This document shows, one piece after another, positions 40,906 to 50,355 of a stretch of 64,000 nt of DNA. The position numbers and the translations under genes were made by a program. The stretch's first letter is position 1. Each line of letters starts with the position of its first letter. Where the stretch lies: the NCBI GenBank assembly GCA_014208095.1, contig JACHMT010000004.1, positions 1,240,001 to 1,304,000 on the forward strand, given 5' to 3'. This DNA comes from Actinospineispora eucalypti (GTDB lineage Bacteria > Actinomycetota > Actinomycetes > Mycobacteriales > Pseudonocardiaceae). Under the pieces are notes generated by a model, which saw nothing but the letters and a program-made list of their open reading frames with translations, was not told the DNA's origin and did not search any database.

Positions 40906-41814
40906 GTGCGTCGCCCTGCCTTATCCCTGGTCGTGTTCGTTGTCGCGTTGTTGTGCCTGGTCGGCTGTGCGGGCAACCCGAACGGCACTCCGGAACCGCC
41001 GGCGGCCGGCGAACGGCGGCCGTGTGCCGAACAGGATGATCCCGGAACACTGGCGTGCCGGATCAGCACCGCCGAGGTCGCGTTGCGCAACCCGGCCACC
41101 ACCCCGGATGCGCTGGCCGACGCCGGCCGCCGCGCCCAGGATGCGTACCGCCTGCTCGGCGAGCACCCGGAGTGGGATGCCCCGGTCCGGGCGGGCGTAC
41201 CACCGGAGCTGCGCCAGCACGTGGACCGGGCGGTCGACGCGCAGCGCGAGCTGACCTCGTTGGCCGGGCCGCCCCGGCCGACCCTGCCGGCTTGGCGGAT
41301 CGTGGAGCCGCCGCCCGCCGAGCGGCTGCGCGAGCTGTACCAGGCGGCGCAGCGGCGGTTCGGCGTGTCGTGGACGGTGCTGGCGGCGATCAACCTGGTG
41401 GAGACCCGGATGGGCCGGGTGGTCGGGCTTTCCAGTGCCGGCGCGCAGGGGCCGATGCAGTTCATGCCGGCCACCTGGGCCAGCTACGGCCTCGGCGGCG
41501 ACGTCTGGGACACCGAGGACGCGATCAACGGCGCGGCCAATTACCTGGCCCGCAACGGCGCCGCCGACCCGGCCCGGTTGGACCGGGCGATCAAGCGCTA
41601 CAACAACGACGTCCGCTACGTGCGGGCGGTGCGGGCCTACGCGGCGATGATGGACGCCGATCCCCGGGTGTTCCAAGGCCTGCACTCCTGGCCGGTGAAG
41701 TACCGGACCAGCGCCGGGGACGTCGCCCTGCCGGTGGGTTACCAGGAGCCCCGGTCGATCCCGGTGGGGGACTGGCTGGCCCGCAACCCGGGGGCTACGG
41801 CGCCCGCAAGGTGA
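40906..41814 (+). CDS. lytic transglycosylase lipoprotein
   Basis: 302 aa from a GTG at 40906; a longer frame begins at 40852. The signal peptide (RRPALSLVVFVVALLCLVGC) ends in a lipobox Cys. The SLT domain at about 135-270 has the catalytic Glu in INLVETRMGR and the motif GAQGPMQFMPATW, then YNN. It cleaves peptidoglycan glycan strands from outside. The 3' end overlaps the convergent phosphoesterase gene by 20 bp. Confidence 0.9.
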   Translation: MRRPALSLVVFVVALLCLVGCAGNPNGTPEPPAAGERRPCAEQDDPGTLACRISTAEVALRNPATTPDALADAGRRAQDAYRLLGEHPEWDAPVRAGVPPELRQHVDRAVDAQRELTSLAGPPRPTLPAWRIVEPPPAERLRELYQAAQRRFGVSWTVLAAINLVETRMGRVVGLSSAGAQGPMQFMPATWASYGLGGDVWDTEDAINGAANYLARNGAADPARLDRAIKRYNNDVRYVRAVRAYAAMMDADPRVFQGLHSWPVKYRTSAGDVALPVGYQEPRSIPVGDWLARNPGATAPAR

Positions 41815-42934
41815 GAAGGGTGATCTCCGGCGGCGCGCCGACCCGTACCGGCGGCCCCCAGAAACCGACCCCGCGCGTGACGTACAGCCACGTGCGGCCG
41901 ACCCGGGTCAGCCCGGCCAGCACCGGCTGGTCCAGCAGCACCACGTAACCCATCGGCAGGAACTGGCCGCCGTGGGTGTGCCCGGATATCTGCAGGTCCA
42001 CGCCCCGGCCGGCGGCCTGGTCGACCATCACCGGCTGGTGGGCGAGCAGCACCACCGGCCGCGACTCGTCCCGCCCGGCCAGCGCGCCGGCCAGGTTCGG
42101 GGCGTGCCCGGCTTCACCGGAGCGGGCCGCCGTGCGGTCGTCGATCCCGGCCAGGTCGAGGGTGGCCGAACCCGGGGGAGCGCCGCGCCGGCCGACCGCC
42201 ACCCGCTCGTTGCGCAGCACCCGCACGCCGATGCCGGTGAGGAACTCACACCAGTCGTCCGCGCCGGAGAAGTACTCGTGGTTGCCGGTCACGAAGAACG
42301 CCGGGGCGTCGAGCCCGGACAGCGCCTCGACGATGTCGCCGAGCTGCTCCACCGACCCGTCCACCAGGTCGCCGACGATGGCCACCAGGTCCGGGCGGGC
42401 GTCGTTCACCTGGGTCACCACGTCACGCAGGAACGGCCGGCGGTTGATCGTTCCGACGTGCACGTCCGACAGCGCGGCGATGGTCATCCCGTCCAGCGCG
42501 GGGTCCAGCCGGTCCAGGGTGATCTCCCGGCGGACCAGCCGGGGCCGCCGCGCCTGGGTCACCCCGAAGCCGACGGTGCCGGCCGCGAACAGCGCCGCGG
42601 CACCGGTCAGCAACCGGGCCAGCGCGGTCCGCCGGGACGGGTCCAGCCGCCGGCGCAGCAGCGCCCGGGGCAGCTCCAGCACGAGCAGCGCCAGCGCCGT
42701 GTACAGCCCGAACACGATCCACAGGTAGCCGGCCCAGCTCAACGGGATACCCAGCTCGGGCCGGATCTCCCGGCCCACCGCCACCGCGGCCACCGTGCTG
42801 AACGCCAGCAGCACCAGCACGAGCAGGCCCACCAGCCGCCACCGCCGCTCGGGCAGCACGTCGCGCACCAGGCGAAAATAGAGGTAGGCGTGCAACAGGA
42901 CGACCACCGTGGCGGCCATCATCAAGAAGGACAC
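41795..42934 (-). CDS. membrane-anchored metallophosphoesterase (YaeI-like)
   Basis: 379 aa. Four N-terminal membrane segments (about 5-22, 34-54, 65-88, 106-124) are followed by a calcineurin-type domain with LSDVHVGT, VGDLVDG, TGNHEYF and SGHTHGGQFLP. Relatives of this layout act on lipid or UDP-linked phosphates at the membrane. No operon partner is seen. It lies between two cell-wall genes, which fits an envelope role. Confidence 0.9.
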   Translation of the reverse strand: MSFLMMAATVVVLLHAYLYFRLVRDVLPERRWRLVGLLVLVLLAFSTVAAVAVGREIRPELGIPLSWAGYLWIVFGLYTALALLVLELPRALLRRRLDPSRRTALARLLTGAAALFAAGTVGFGVTQARRPRLVRREITLDRLDPALDGMTIAALSDVHVGTINRRPFLRDVVTQVNDARPDLVAIVGDLVDGSVEQLGDIVEALSGLDAPAFFVTGNHEYFSGADDWCEFLTGIGVRVLRNERVAVGRRGAPPGSATLDLAGIDDRTAARSGEAGHAPNLAGALAGRDESRPVVLLAHQPVMVDQAAGRGVDLQISGHTHGGQFLPMGYVVLLDQPVLAGLTRVGRTWLYVTRGVGFWGPPVRVGAPPEITLLTLRAP

Positions 42935-42978
42935 TCTTCAGATCTTGCCCGAGCGTCGGCCGGCGCGTTGCTCGTCGA

Positions 42979-44301
42979 TCAGCCGGGTGCGGGGGCGACC
43001 ACGGCCGCGTTCTGCGGGCCGGCCGGCGGCGCCGGCGATGCGGGCGCGGGCGGCGCGTTGTGCAGCGCGGAGCCGGCCTGGTACTCCTCCCAGGACATCA
43101 GCCAGTCGGGGATGTCGCCGTCCGCCTTGGTCAGCGGCTTGGCGGAGCCGACGATGTTCACCGGGTCGCCGATCTGCACCCAGTCGAAGAAGGTCCTCCC
43201 GTTGGCCGGGGACAGGTTCACGCAGCCGTGGGATACGTTGGACCGGCCCTGCTGGCGCACCGTGGCCCCGTTGACGTGCACGAACTCTCCGTTCCCCGAG
43301 ATCCGCACGGCCAGCGGCAGCACCTCGTCGTAGAAGCCGGCCTCGCCCTCCTCGGGGCCGCCCCAGCTGTCCGAGCGCATCCGCTTGGTGATGTGCTTCT
43401 CGAAGGCCACGTGCATGCCGAACTGGGTCGGGTACTGCGGCCGGCCGAAGGACGCCGGGAAAGTGTTGATCACCTGGCCGTCCTGGAACAGCGTGAGCGT
43501 GTGCTTGCCGGCGTCGCCCAGCGCCTCCTGGTGGCGGCCGATGGTGAAGCTCATCGTGTGGTCGGCCGAGCCGAAGGTGCCGCCGCCGGCGTCGATGCCG
43601 CGCAGCGAGGAGACCACGTTGACCTTGGTACCGGCCGGCCAGAAGACCTGCGGGCGCCAGTTGACCTGCTCGTTGTCCACCCAGTGGAAGGAACCGACCA
43701 CCGGCACGCTGGTCTGCACCTGCAGCCGCCGTTCCACCGCGGCCCGGTCCTTGACCGCCCGGTTGAAGTGGATGGAGATCGGCATGCCGACGCCCACCGT
43801 CGCGCCGTTCGAGGGCCGGGTGGCCCGTACCGCCAGCGTGTTGGCCGGCTTGAGCGTCTGGAAGTTGCTGGTGAACGGCGGGGCCGGGTGACCGTCGGGA
43901 CCGACGGCGGCGGCCGAGACGGTGTACGCGCTGTTGAACGCCAGCGGCGCGGACACCCAGGTCACCTTGTCCGGGGACATGGTGCCGGCCAGCGGCTTGC
44001 CGCCGGGGCCGGTGACGGCCACCGAGGCGAGCGTGCCGCGCTTGGCGGTGAGGGTCAGCGGCTCCAGGATGCCGACGCCCTGCGCGCCGGGTGGGATCGA
44101 CGGGACGACGGTGGTGGTGGCCTCGGCGGCCACCGGCGCCCGATCGACACCCAGCATCGACGCCGGGGTGGCCTTCAGCGCGGTGAGCGTCGAGCTGACC
44201 CCCACCGCGAGCGCCGCCACCGCCAGCGCCATCCGGATCAGCGTCCTGCCGTCCCGCACCCAGCGCACCCCCTTGAGGTTCCCCATCTTAGGTCGAGTCA
44301 T
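42979..44301 (-). CDS. L,D-transpeptidase with Ig-like domains (LdtMt2 type)
   Basis: 440 aa. An N-terminal membrane anchor (about 22-44) is followed by two Ig-like domains (about 75-150 and 155-255) and a YkuD domain with the catalytic motif SHGC (His358, Cys360) in SNVSHGCVNLSP. The C-terminal helix WLMSWEEYQAGS and a Pro/Ala tail follow. This is the architecture of mycobacterial LdtMt2-class enzymes that make 3-3 cross-links and resist most beta-lactams. The start could also be at 44286. Confidence 0.93.
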   Translation of the reverse strand: MTRPKMGNLKGVRWVRDGRTLIRMALAVAALAVGVSSTLTALKATPASMLGVDRAPVAAEATTTVVPSIPPGAQGVGILEPLTLTAKRGTLASVAVTGPGGKPLAGTMSPDKVTWVSAPLAFNSAYTVSAAAVGPDGHPAPPFTSNFQTLKPANTLAVRATRPSNGATVGVGMPISIHFNRAVKDRAAVERRLQVQTSVPVVGSFHWVDNEQVNWRPQVFWPAGTKVNVVSSLRGIDAGGGTFGSADHTMSFTIGRHQEALGDAGKHTLTLFQDGQVINTFPASFGRPQYPTQFGMHVAFEKHITKRMRSDSWGGPEEGEAGFYDEVLPLAVRISGNGEFVHVNGATVRQQGRSNVSHGCVNLSPANGRTFFDWVQIGDPVNIVGSAKPLTKADGDIPDWLMSWEEYQAGSALHNAPPAPASPAPPAGPQNAAVVAPAPG

Positions 44302-44390
44302 ACCCTCAGGCCCCAGGGGACGCGATCACGGAGGGGTATCGACGCTATGCCGATCGGGTGGACTCGGCGGCCGCTGGAGGAGCACGGCCT

Positions 44391-44409
44391 GCTCTCAGGC
44401 CGCTCTCAG
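44391..44409 (+). promoter_or_regulatory. direct repeat upstream of mprA (candidate MprA box)
   Basis: GCTCTCAG occurs at 44391-44398 and again at 44402-44409, one helical turn (11 bp) apart, about 22 bp before the mprA start. OmpR-family regulators bind such tandem half-sites, and mycobacterial MprA is known to bind direct repeats in its own promoter. Autoregulation is likely. Confidence 0.55.
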
Positions 44410-44431
44410 ACGTTCGCGCAAGACTGTTGAC

Positions 44432-45124
44432 ATGCGGATTCTCGTGGTCGACGACGACCGGGCGGTGCGTGAGTCGCTGCGGCGCTCGTTGGCGTTCAAC
44501 GGTTACCAGGTAGACCTGGCGACCGACGGGCAGGCCGCGCTCACCGCGATCAACATGTCCCGGCCGGACGCACTGGTGCTGGACGTGATGATGCCCCGAC
44601 TGGACGGTCTCGAGGTGTGCCGGCGGTTGCGTGGCACCGGCGACGACCTGCCGATCCTGGTGCTCACCGCGCGGGACGCGGTCTCCGACCGGGTGGCCGG
44701 GCTGGACGCGGGCGCCGACGACTACCTGCCCAAACCCTTCGCCCTCGAGGAGCTGCTGGCGCGGTTGCGTGCGCTGCTCCGCCGGCGCAGCCCCGCCGGC
44801 GTGGGGGAGCCGGGTGCGGCGCCGCTCCGGTTCGCCGACCTGTCCCTGGACCCGGATACCCGCGAAGTGCGCCGGGGTGAGCGGGAGATCAGCCTCACCC
44901 GCACCGAGTTCTCCCTGCTCGAGCTGCTGCTGGCCAACCCGCGCCGGGTGCTCACCCGGGGCCGGATCCTGGAGGAGGTCTGGGGCTACGACTTCCCGAC
45001 CACCGGCAACGCGCTCGAGGTGTACATCGGCTACCTGCGCCGCAAGACCGAGTCCGAGTCCGAGCCCCGGCTGATTCACACCGTGCGCGGGGTCGGCTAC
45101 GTGCTCCGGGAAAGCCCGCCCTGA
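44432..45124 (+). CDS. mprA: response regulator MprA
   Basis: 230 aa. The receiver is complete (acidic DDD, phosphoacceptor Asp51 in ALVLDVMMPRLDGLE, Thr in LTARD, Lys in LPKPF), followed by an OmpR winged helix ending TVRGVGYVLRESPP. It forms a pair with the downstream kinase. Synteny with M. tuberculosis Rv0981-Rv0984 (mprA-mprB-pepD-moaB2) supports the name. In that species the system answers envelope stress and activates pepD and sigma factor genes. Confidence 0.92.
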   Translation: MRILVVDDDRAVRESLRRSLAFNGYQVDLATDGQAALTAINMSRPDALVLDVMMPRLDGLEVCRRLRGTGDDLPILVLTARDAVSDRVAGLDAGADDYLPKPFALEELLARLRALLRRRSPAGVGEPGAAPLRFADLSLDPDTREVRRGEREISLTRTEFSLLELLLANPRRVLTRGRILEEVWGYDFPTTGNALEVYIGYLRRKTESESEPRLIHTVRGVGYVLRESPP

Positions 45125-45129
45125 GCACC

Positions 45130-46509
45130 GTGTTGAGCCAGCGGTTCGGCGCGCGGATCTCCCTGCGGATGCGGGTGGCGCTGCTCGCCGCGATCATGGT
45201 CGGGTTGTCCACCGCCGGCGTGTCCGCGGCGGCCTTCTGGATCGTCCGGCACTCGCTGTTCTCCGACCTGGACGACCAGCTCTACCAGCGGGCCGCCGTG
45301 GTGGTGGCCAGCGGCGTCGCCGAGGAGCCGCAGAACCTGCCCGCCGCCGCGCTGTACGGCTCGGACATCCGGGTGGAGCTGGTCGACGGGCAGGGCGGCG
45401 GTTTCCAGATCAAGAACGCGCCCACCCCGCCGGTGGGCGAGCCCGAGCTGGCGGTCGCGGCGGGCAAGAAGGACAGCTCACTGCGCACCGTCCACGACCA
45501 GCGGGTGCTCGCGGTGCCGGCCGGCGGCGAGGGGCTGGCCCTGGTGCTGGCCCAGCCGATGGACCCGGTGCGCCACACGCTGGCCAAGCTGGGCGTGGTG
45601 CTCGCGCTGGTCGGCGGGGCCGGTGTGGTGCTCGCCGCGCTGGCCGGGGCCACCGTGGCCGGCGCCGGGTTGCGGCCCGTGCAGCGGCTGACCGCGGCCA
45701 CCGAACGGGTGGCCAGAACCGGCGACCTGCGGCCCATCCCGGTGAGCGGCAGCGACGAGCTGGCCCGGCTGACCCACAGCTTCAACGTCATGCTCGCCGC
45801 GGTGGCGGCGGCGCAGGAGCAGCAACGCCGGCTGGTCGCCGACGCCGGCCATGAGCTGCGCACGCCGTTGACCTCCTTGCGCACCAACATGGAGCTGCTC
45901 ATCGCGGCCAGTAAACCGGGCGCGGGCGCGCTCTCCGAGGCCGACCGCCGGGAGATCTTCGACGACGTGCGCGGCCAGATCCAGGAGCTGTCCACGCTGG
46001 TCGGCGACCTGGTCGAGCTGGCGCGGGAGGACGCGCCGGGGGCGGTGCACGAGGCGGTGGACCTGGTCGAGGTGGTGGAGCGCGCGCTGCAGCGGGCCCG
46101 CCGGCGGGCCGGCGAGGTCCAGTTCGAGGAGCACCTCATGCCGTGGGTGCTCAACGGGGACGCCACCGCGTTGGAGCGCGCGGTGCTGAACCTGCTGGAC
46201 AACGCCGTGAAGTGGAGCCCGCCGGGCGGCGTGGTGCGCGTCGGCCTGCACGCGCTGGGGGACGGCACCGCGATGCTGGAGGTCGCGGACGCCGGCCCGG
46301 GCATCGCGGACGAGGACCTGCCGCGCGTATTCGACCGCTTCTACCGGGCCACCGAGGACCGCGGCCGCCCCGGCAGCGGCCTCGGCCTGGCCATCGTGAA
46401 ACAGGTGGCCGAGCGGCACGGCGGCGCGGTGCGCGCCGGCCGCGGCGCCGACGGCGGAGCGTTGCTGGCCGTCCGCCTCCCCGGCGCCCCCGAGCTCGCC
46501 CACACCTGA
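45130..46509 (+). CDS. mprB: sensor histidine kinase MprB
   Basis: 459 aa, GTG start. Two membrane segments (about 17-39 and 153-178) enclose an extracytoplasmic domain of about 110 residues. Then come a HAMP domain, the phosphoacceptor His241 in AGHELRTPLTSLR, and an ATPase domain with NLLDNAVKWSPPGG (N box), ADAGPGI (G1) and GSGLGLAIVKQV (G2). It starts 5 bp after mprA. The kinase senses envelope stress in mycobacteria. Directly downstream the syntenic order is broken by a repeat and an inserted operon. Confidence 0.92.
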   Translation: MLSQRFGARISLRMRVALLAAIMVGLSTAGVSAAAFWIVRHSLFSDLDDQLYQRAAVVVASGVAEEPQNLPAAALYGSDIRVELVDGQGGGFQIKNAPTPPVGEPELAVAAGKKDSSLRTVHDQRVLAVPAGGEGLALVLAQPMDPVRHTLAKLGVVLALVGGAGVVLAALAGATVAGAGLRPVQRLTAATERVARTGDLRPIPVSGSDELARLTHSFNVMLAAVAAAQEQQRRLVADAGHELRTPLTSLRTNMELLIAASKPGAGALSEADRREIFDDVRGQIQELSTLVGDLVELAREDAPGAVHEAVDLVEVVERALQRARRRAGEVQFEEHLMPWVLNGDATALERAVLNLLDNAVKWSPPGGVVRVGLHALGDGTAMLEVADAGPGIADEDLPRVFDRFYRATEDRGRPGSGLGLAIVKQVAERHGGAVRAGRGADGGALLAVRLPGAPELAHT

Positions 46510-46520
46510 ACCGCCTCGCG

Positions 46521-46800
46521 TTAACTAAGGCTCGGACGGCGGAGCTGGGTGGTCTGCCCCGGCTCGGGCCGCGCCCGTTGCCCCGGTTGCGGCGCGGCTG
46601 TCACTTCCGTTACACGAGTGGTACGTGGGTTCCCTAGCGCAACCAGAGTGACGAATGGTGCGGCGCAGGCGGCCAATTTAATGATCAGCAGGACATGGTG
46701 GTCGTTCTTGGGGCCGCCGGGTGACCCTGAGGTCCTGATGACCATGAACGAGCGGAAACGTAACCGGCCGTACTCCGAGCCGCCACGGTTGGCGATCACG
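46521..46800. repeat. degenerate copy of the dispersed intergenic repeat (copy D)
   Basis: The left end CTCGGACGGCGGAGCTGGGTGG resembles the terminus of the element at 20003. The sequence then holds TGATCAGCAGGACATGGTGG (46683-46702), the reverse complement of the family core, and a second CTGATGACCATGAAC. It lies just after mprB and fills most of the gap to 46890; no gene is seen in it. Confidence 0.6.
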
Positions 46801-46855
46801 CCCGCCACCGACACCAACGCGGGCTCTGGACAGTCTCAGTCAGGCCAGAAAATCT

Positions 46856-46875
46856 GATACAGTACGACTTGTATC
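46856..46875. promoter_or_regulatory. operator dyad before the DUF2165-VOC-TetR operon
   Basis: GATACA and TGTATC are separated by 8 nt, 15 bp upstream of the start at 46891. The last gene of the operon is a TetR regulator, so this is a likely autoregulatory site. Confidence 0.5.
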
Positions 46876-46890
46876 GAAAAGGAGAGTCGG

Positions 46891-47379
46891 ATGGACCCGG
46901 TGCTTGTGTTGCTGTGGCTGAAGGTGCTGTTGGTAGCCGGGCTGGCCACCTACCTGAGCCTGTTCGTGCTGAACAACCTGACCGATCCGGGCACCAACTC
47001 GGCGGCCGTCGAACGAATGATGAGCATGCGCGAGCTGCGCGACGACCCGCCGCTCGGCCGGGGCGTGCTCTGGCGGGCGGTCACCGCGCCGGCGGTGCAT
47101 CGGGCGGCGTTCGCGCTGGTCGTCGTGGTTCAGGCGATCGGTGCGGGAGTGCTCTGGCTGGCGGCGGCGCTGCTCGCCATGGCCGCTTTCCAGGGCTACC
47201 CGGTGGCCGGTGCGATCGGGGTGGCCAACCTGGGGCTGGCGGTGCTGGTCGCGCTGTGCCTGGGTTTCCTGCTCACCGGCCTCTGGTTCTCCTACTGGGT
47301 GAAGATGGGGCCGGTGCAGCAGGGCCACACCACGTTGCTGCTCATCGGCCTGGTCAGCGTCCTCACCGTCAACATCTAA
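46891..47379 (+). CDS. DUF2165-family integral membrane protein
   Basis: 162 aa, ribosome site AAGGAGAG. There are four hydrophobic segments (about 5-27, 68-95, 101-120, 130-158) and the WxSYWVKMGPVQQGHTTLLL ending typical of DUF2165. The function of this family is unknown. It is the first gene of a three-gene operon (membrane protein, VOC, TetR) inserted between mprB and pepD. Confidence 0.85.
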   Translation: MDPVLVLLWLKVLLVAGLATYLSLFVLNNLTDPGTNSAAVERMMSMRELRDDPPLGRGVLWRAVTAPAVHRAAFALVVVVQAIGAGVLWLAAALLAMAAFQGYPVAGAIGVANLGLAVLVALCLGFLLTGLWFSYWVKMGPVQQGHTTLLLIGLVSVLTVNI

Positions 47380-47395
47380 CGAGAGAGGAGCTCTC

Positions 47396-47821
47396 ATGAC
47401 CACGCAACCGTGGCCGGACACCCTGCCGGCTCGCCAGGTGCGGATCGCCCGGCCGACCGACCGGCTGGACGAGGTGATCGACTTCTACGCGGGCGGCCTC
47501 GGGCTGCCCGAGCTGTTCCGGTTCGACGACCACGCCGGCTACCGGGGGGTGATGCTCGGCCTGCCCGGCGCGGACTACCACCTGGAGTTCACCCAGCACG
47601 AGGACGGCAGCCCGGGCACGGCGCCGACCATGGACAATCTGCTGGTGTTCTACTTCGACGGCGCCGAGCAGGTGGACCGGATCGTGCGGCGGCTGGCCGA
47701 GCGCGGGCGTCACCCGGTTCCGCCGGAGAACCCGTACTGGACGGAGCACGGCGCCGTCACGTGCGAGGACCCGGACGGTTGGCGGGTGGTGTTGATGCCG
47801 AAGCCGGACTTCGCCGGGTGA
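47396..47821 (+). CDS. VOC (glyoxalase/dioxygenase fold) protein
   Basis: 141 aa. It has the paired beta-alpha-beta-beta-beta modules of the vicinal oxygen chelate fold: VRIARPTDRLDEVIDFYAGGLGLPEL, then DYHLEFTQHEDG and a second half ending TEHGAVTCEDPDGWRVVLMPK. Possible metal ligands are His and Glu in YHLEFT and the late Glu. Members include glyoxalases and resistance proteins. The stop overlaps the TetR start (GTGA). Confidence 0.85.
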   Translation: MTTQPWPDTLPARQVRIARPTDRLDEVIDFYAGGLGLPELFRFDDHAGYRGVMLGLPGADYHLEFTQHEDGSPGTAPTMDNLLVFYFDGAEQVDRIVRRLAERGRHPVPPENPYWTEHGAVTCEDPDGWRVVLMPKPDFAG

Positions 47822-48393
47822 GCGGCCCCGGCCGGCACCGGGACCCGGACATCGACGCGGCCGTGCGGACCGCCACGCTCCAGCTGCTGCGCGAGGTCGG
47901 CTACGCGGACCTCAGCATCGGGCAGATCGCCAAGCGGGCCGGCGTGTACCGCCCGGCGATCTACCGTCGGTGGCCGTCCAAGCAGGACCTGGTCACCGAC
48001 GTGCTGGCCGCCGCGATGGGCCGGTCGCCGACGCCGGACACCGGGAACCTGCGGGCCGACCTGCTCGCCGGGATCGGCACCGTGCTCGACGGACTCACCG
48101 AGGAGACGCTGGGGCACGTGCTGATCCCGTTCGCCGCCGACCTGGGGGGCCAGCCGGAGCTGCGCGCGGAGTTCTTCCGGCGGGTGTTCGACGCCCGCCG
48201 CGCGTCCACCGAGCAACGGCTGCGCGCGGCGATCGGCGCCGGGGAGGTGCGCGGGGACATCGACATGCCGTTCGTGCTGGACGCCCTCGCCGCGCCGTTC
48301 TACTACCGGCGGCTGTTCGGGCACGCGCCGCTGGACCGGGCGCTACTGGAGCGGACCGTCGACCTGGTGCTGGCCGGCATCCGGGCCGAATAG
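47818..48393 (+). CDS. TetR-family regulator
   Basis: 191 aa, GTG start overlapping the VOC stop. The helix-turn-helix is at residues 14-60 (AVRTATLQLLREVGYADLSIGQIAKRAGVYRPAIYRRWPSKQDLV), and the C-terminal domain is of the TetR_C type (DALAAPFYYRRLFGHAPLD). It probably represses its own operon through the dyad at 46856-46875. Confidence 0.9.
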   Translation: MSGPGRHRDPDIDAAVRTATLQLLREVGYADLSIGQIAKRAGVYRPAIYRRWPSKQDLVTDVLAAAMGRSPTPDTGNLRADLLAGIGTVLDGLTEETLGHVLIPFAADLGGQPELRAEFFRRVFDARRASTEQRLRAAIGAGEVRGDIDMPFVLDALAAPFYYRRLFGHAPLDRALLERTVDLVLAGIRAE

Positions 48394-48603
48394 CCCTCGG
48401 CGCAGCCGCGGGTGCCTCATCCCGGTGAACTCGTTAGTGCTAACGGGGGCGGCTTCGGAGATCTTTCGAGGGGTGACGGGCCGCTGGATGGGCCGGCGGC
48501 CTACCCTCGTGGTCTCGAGACTCGTCCGGGTGATTCTGGCCGCCGCGCGGCCGGTCCCGGACGGGTCTCCCGGACAAGCCGAATCGCACATCACGGTGAG
48601 GGT

Positions 48604-50355
48604 ATGGCCCACGACGACAAGACGCCCGGGCAGCAGAACGACGCGACGGAGCGGACGGCGGACTCCGAAGCGCGCTCGAGCAGCGCTGCCGATGCCCGGG
48701 GGACCAGCCAACGGCCCGACGAGGACGGCGAGTCCCGCCCGGAGGATGTGACCACGGCGATCAAGACGGAGTCCGACCCGGACTCGGAGTCCCCGTGGTC
48801 CAGAGGGGGACAGGGGCAGGTGGCGTGGCCCGAGCCGCCCTCCTCGGGCCAGCCCGAGGCGAACCGGCCGCGGTATCCCGACAGCTCCCAGCCGGCCGGC
48901 CCTGAGGCATCGGGGCCGGCGTACCCCGACAGCTCCCGCCCGGCCGGACCTGCGCCGGCCGAGGCGTCGCGGTCCGGCGCGCCCGAGTCCTTCCGGCCGG
49001 GCGCACCGGCCTACCCGGGCGAGCAGTACCCGGGTACTCAACCGTTCCCGCCGGCCGGGCCGTATCCCGGCGGCGGGCCCTACCCGCAGCCCTTCCCCAA
49101 TGGCGGGGTGCCGTACCCGGGTGCGCCGGCCGGCCCGCCGCCGTACCCGGTGGCCGTCGGTCGCCCCGGCGGTCCGCCGCCGGGCACGCCCCCGCCGCCG
49201 GGCTTCCCCGGATTCGGTCCGCCGCCGGAGACGAAGCCCAGGCCGGCCAGGGGCGGAGGTGACCGGCCGCGTCCCCGTTGGCTCGGCGCGGCGGCGATCG
49301 CGCTGGTCGCCGGGCTGCTCGGTGCCCTGGTGGGCGGCTACGTCGGGGTGCGGGCCGGCGGTTCCGACAGCGTTTTGAACTCGGCCCTGCCCGGGATCGG
49401 CACCTCCAGCGAGGCCGAGACGGCCGTGGAGGGCGTGGCCAAGCGGGTGCTGCCCTCGGTGGTGCAGATCCGGCTGCGCGCGGGCAACAAGGCGGGCGCG
49501 GGTTCCGGCATCGTGCTCACCCAGGACGGCCTCATCCTCACCAACAACCACGTGGTCGAGGACGCCGCCAACGGCGCCGGCAAGCTCACCGTGCTGTTCC
49601 AGAACTCCAAGCGCGCCGAGGCCCAGATCGTCGGCCGCGACCCGACGTCGGACGTGGCGGTGATCCGGGCGCTGAACGTGAACGGCCTGAGCCCGATCGC
49701 CCTGGGCAACTCCGACGAGGTGCGGGTCGGCCAGCAGGTGGTGGCGATCGGATCGCCGCTCGGCCTCGGCGGCACGGTCACCACCGGCATCGTGAGCGCG
49801 GTGAACCGGGCGGTGTCCATTCCCCGGGAAGAGGACCCGAACGCCAAGCCCGAGGTCCTGGACGCGATCCAGACCGACGCCGCGATCAACCCGGGCAACT
49901 CCGGCGGGCCGCTGGTGGACATCGACGGGCGGCTGATCGGCATGAACACGGCGATCGCCAGCCTCGGCGGCGGGCGGGGTGACCAGGGTGGTTCGGTCGG
50001 GCTCGGCTTCGCCATCCCGATCAACCAGGCCAGGCGGATCTCCGACGAGCTCCAGCGCACCGGGCAGGCCACGATGCCGCTGATGGGCGTCTCGGTCGGC
50101 GGGCCCACCCAGGGCGAGCCGACCGACCTCGAGCCGGGCGCACGGGTGGCCGCGGTCGCGCCACCGGACGGCCCGGCCGGCAAGGCGGGCCTCAAGCCGG
50201 GTGACCTGGTCGTGAAGATCAACGACCGTGCTATCACCACACCGGATGAACTTGTCGCGGCGGTTCGCTCCCGAGCCCCGGGCGACACGATCACGGTGGT
50301 GCTCAGCGACGGGCGCACCTTCCAGGTCGTGCTGGGCGGGGAACCGGCCAGGTAG
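48604..50355 (+). CDS. pepD: HtrA-family serine protease PepD
   Basis: 583 aa. A long acidic then Pro/Gly/Tyr-rich cytoplasmic region (1-225, with imperfect YPDSSxPAGP repeats) is followed by a membrane segment (about 226-250) and a trypsin-like protease domain with His316, Asp350 and Ser433 (TNNHVV, SDVAV, GNSGGPL). A PDZ domain lies at about 495-583. In mycobacteria PepD is in the MprAB regulon and degrades misfolded envelope proteins. Here it is separated from mprB by about 2 kb of inserted genes, so it needs its own promoter in the 210-bp gap upstream. Confidence 0.93.
   Translation: MAHDDKTPGQQNDATERTADSEARSSSAADARGTSQRPDEDGESRPEDVTTAIKTESDPDSESPWSRGGQGQVAWPEPPSSGQPEANRPRYPDSSQPAGPEASGPAYPDSSRPAGPAPAEASRSGAPESFRPGAPAYPGEQYPGTQPFPPAGPYPGGGPYPQPFPNGGVPYPGAPAGPPPYPVAVGRPGGPPPGTPPPPGFPGFGPPPETKPRPARGGGDRPRPRWLGAAAIALVAGLLGALVGGYVGVRAGGSDSVLNSALPGIGTSSEAETAVEGVAKRVLPSVVQIRLRAGNKAGAGSGIVLTQDGLILTNNHVVEDAANGAGKLTVLFQNSKRAEAQIVGRDPTSDVAVIRALNVNGLSPIALGNSDEVRVGQQVVAIGSPLGLGGTVTTGIVSAVNRAVSIPREEDPNAKPEVLDAIQTDAAINPGNSGGPLVDIDGRLIGMNTAIASLGGGRGDQGGSVGLGFAIPINQARRISDELQRTGQATMPLMGVSVGGPTQGEPTDLEPGARVAAVAPPDGPAGKAGLKPGDLVVKINDRAITTPDELVAAVRSRAPGDTITVVLSDGRTFQVVLGGEPAR

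Noticed and set aside
48866..49200. Repeat-rich stretch in pepD considered as a CRISPR or tandem-repeat array
   Set aside because: The repeats are imperfect codon-level repeats of a Pro/Tyr/Gly-rich protein segment, without spacers.
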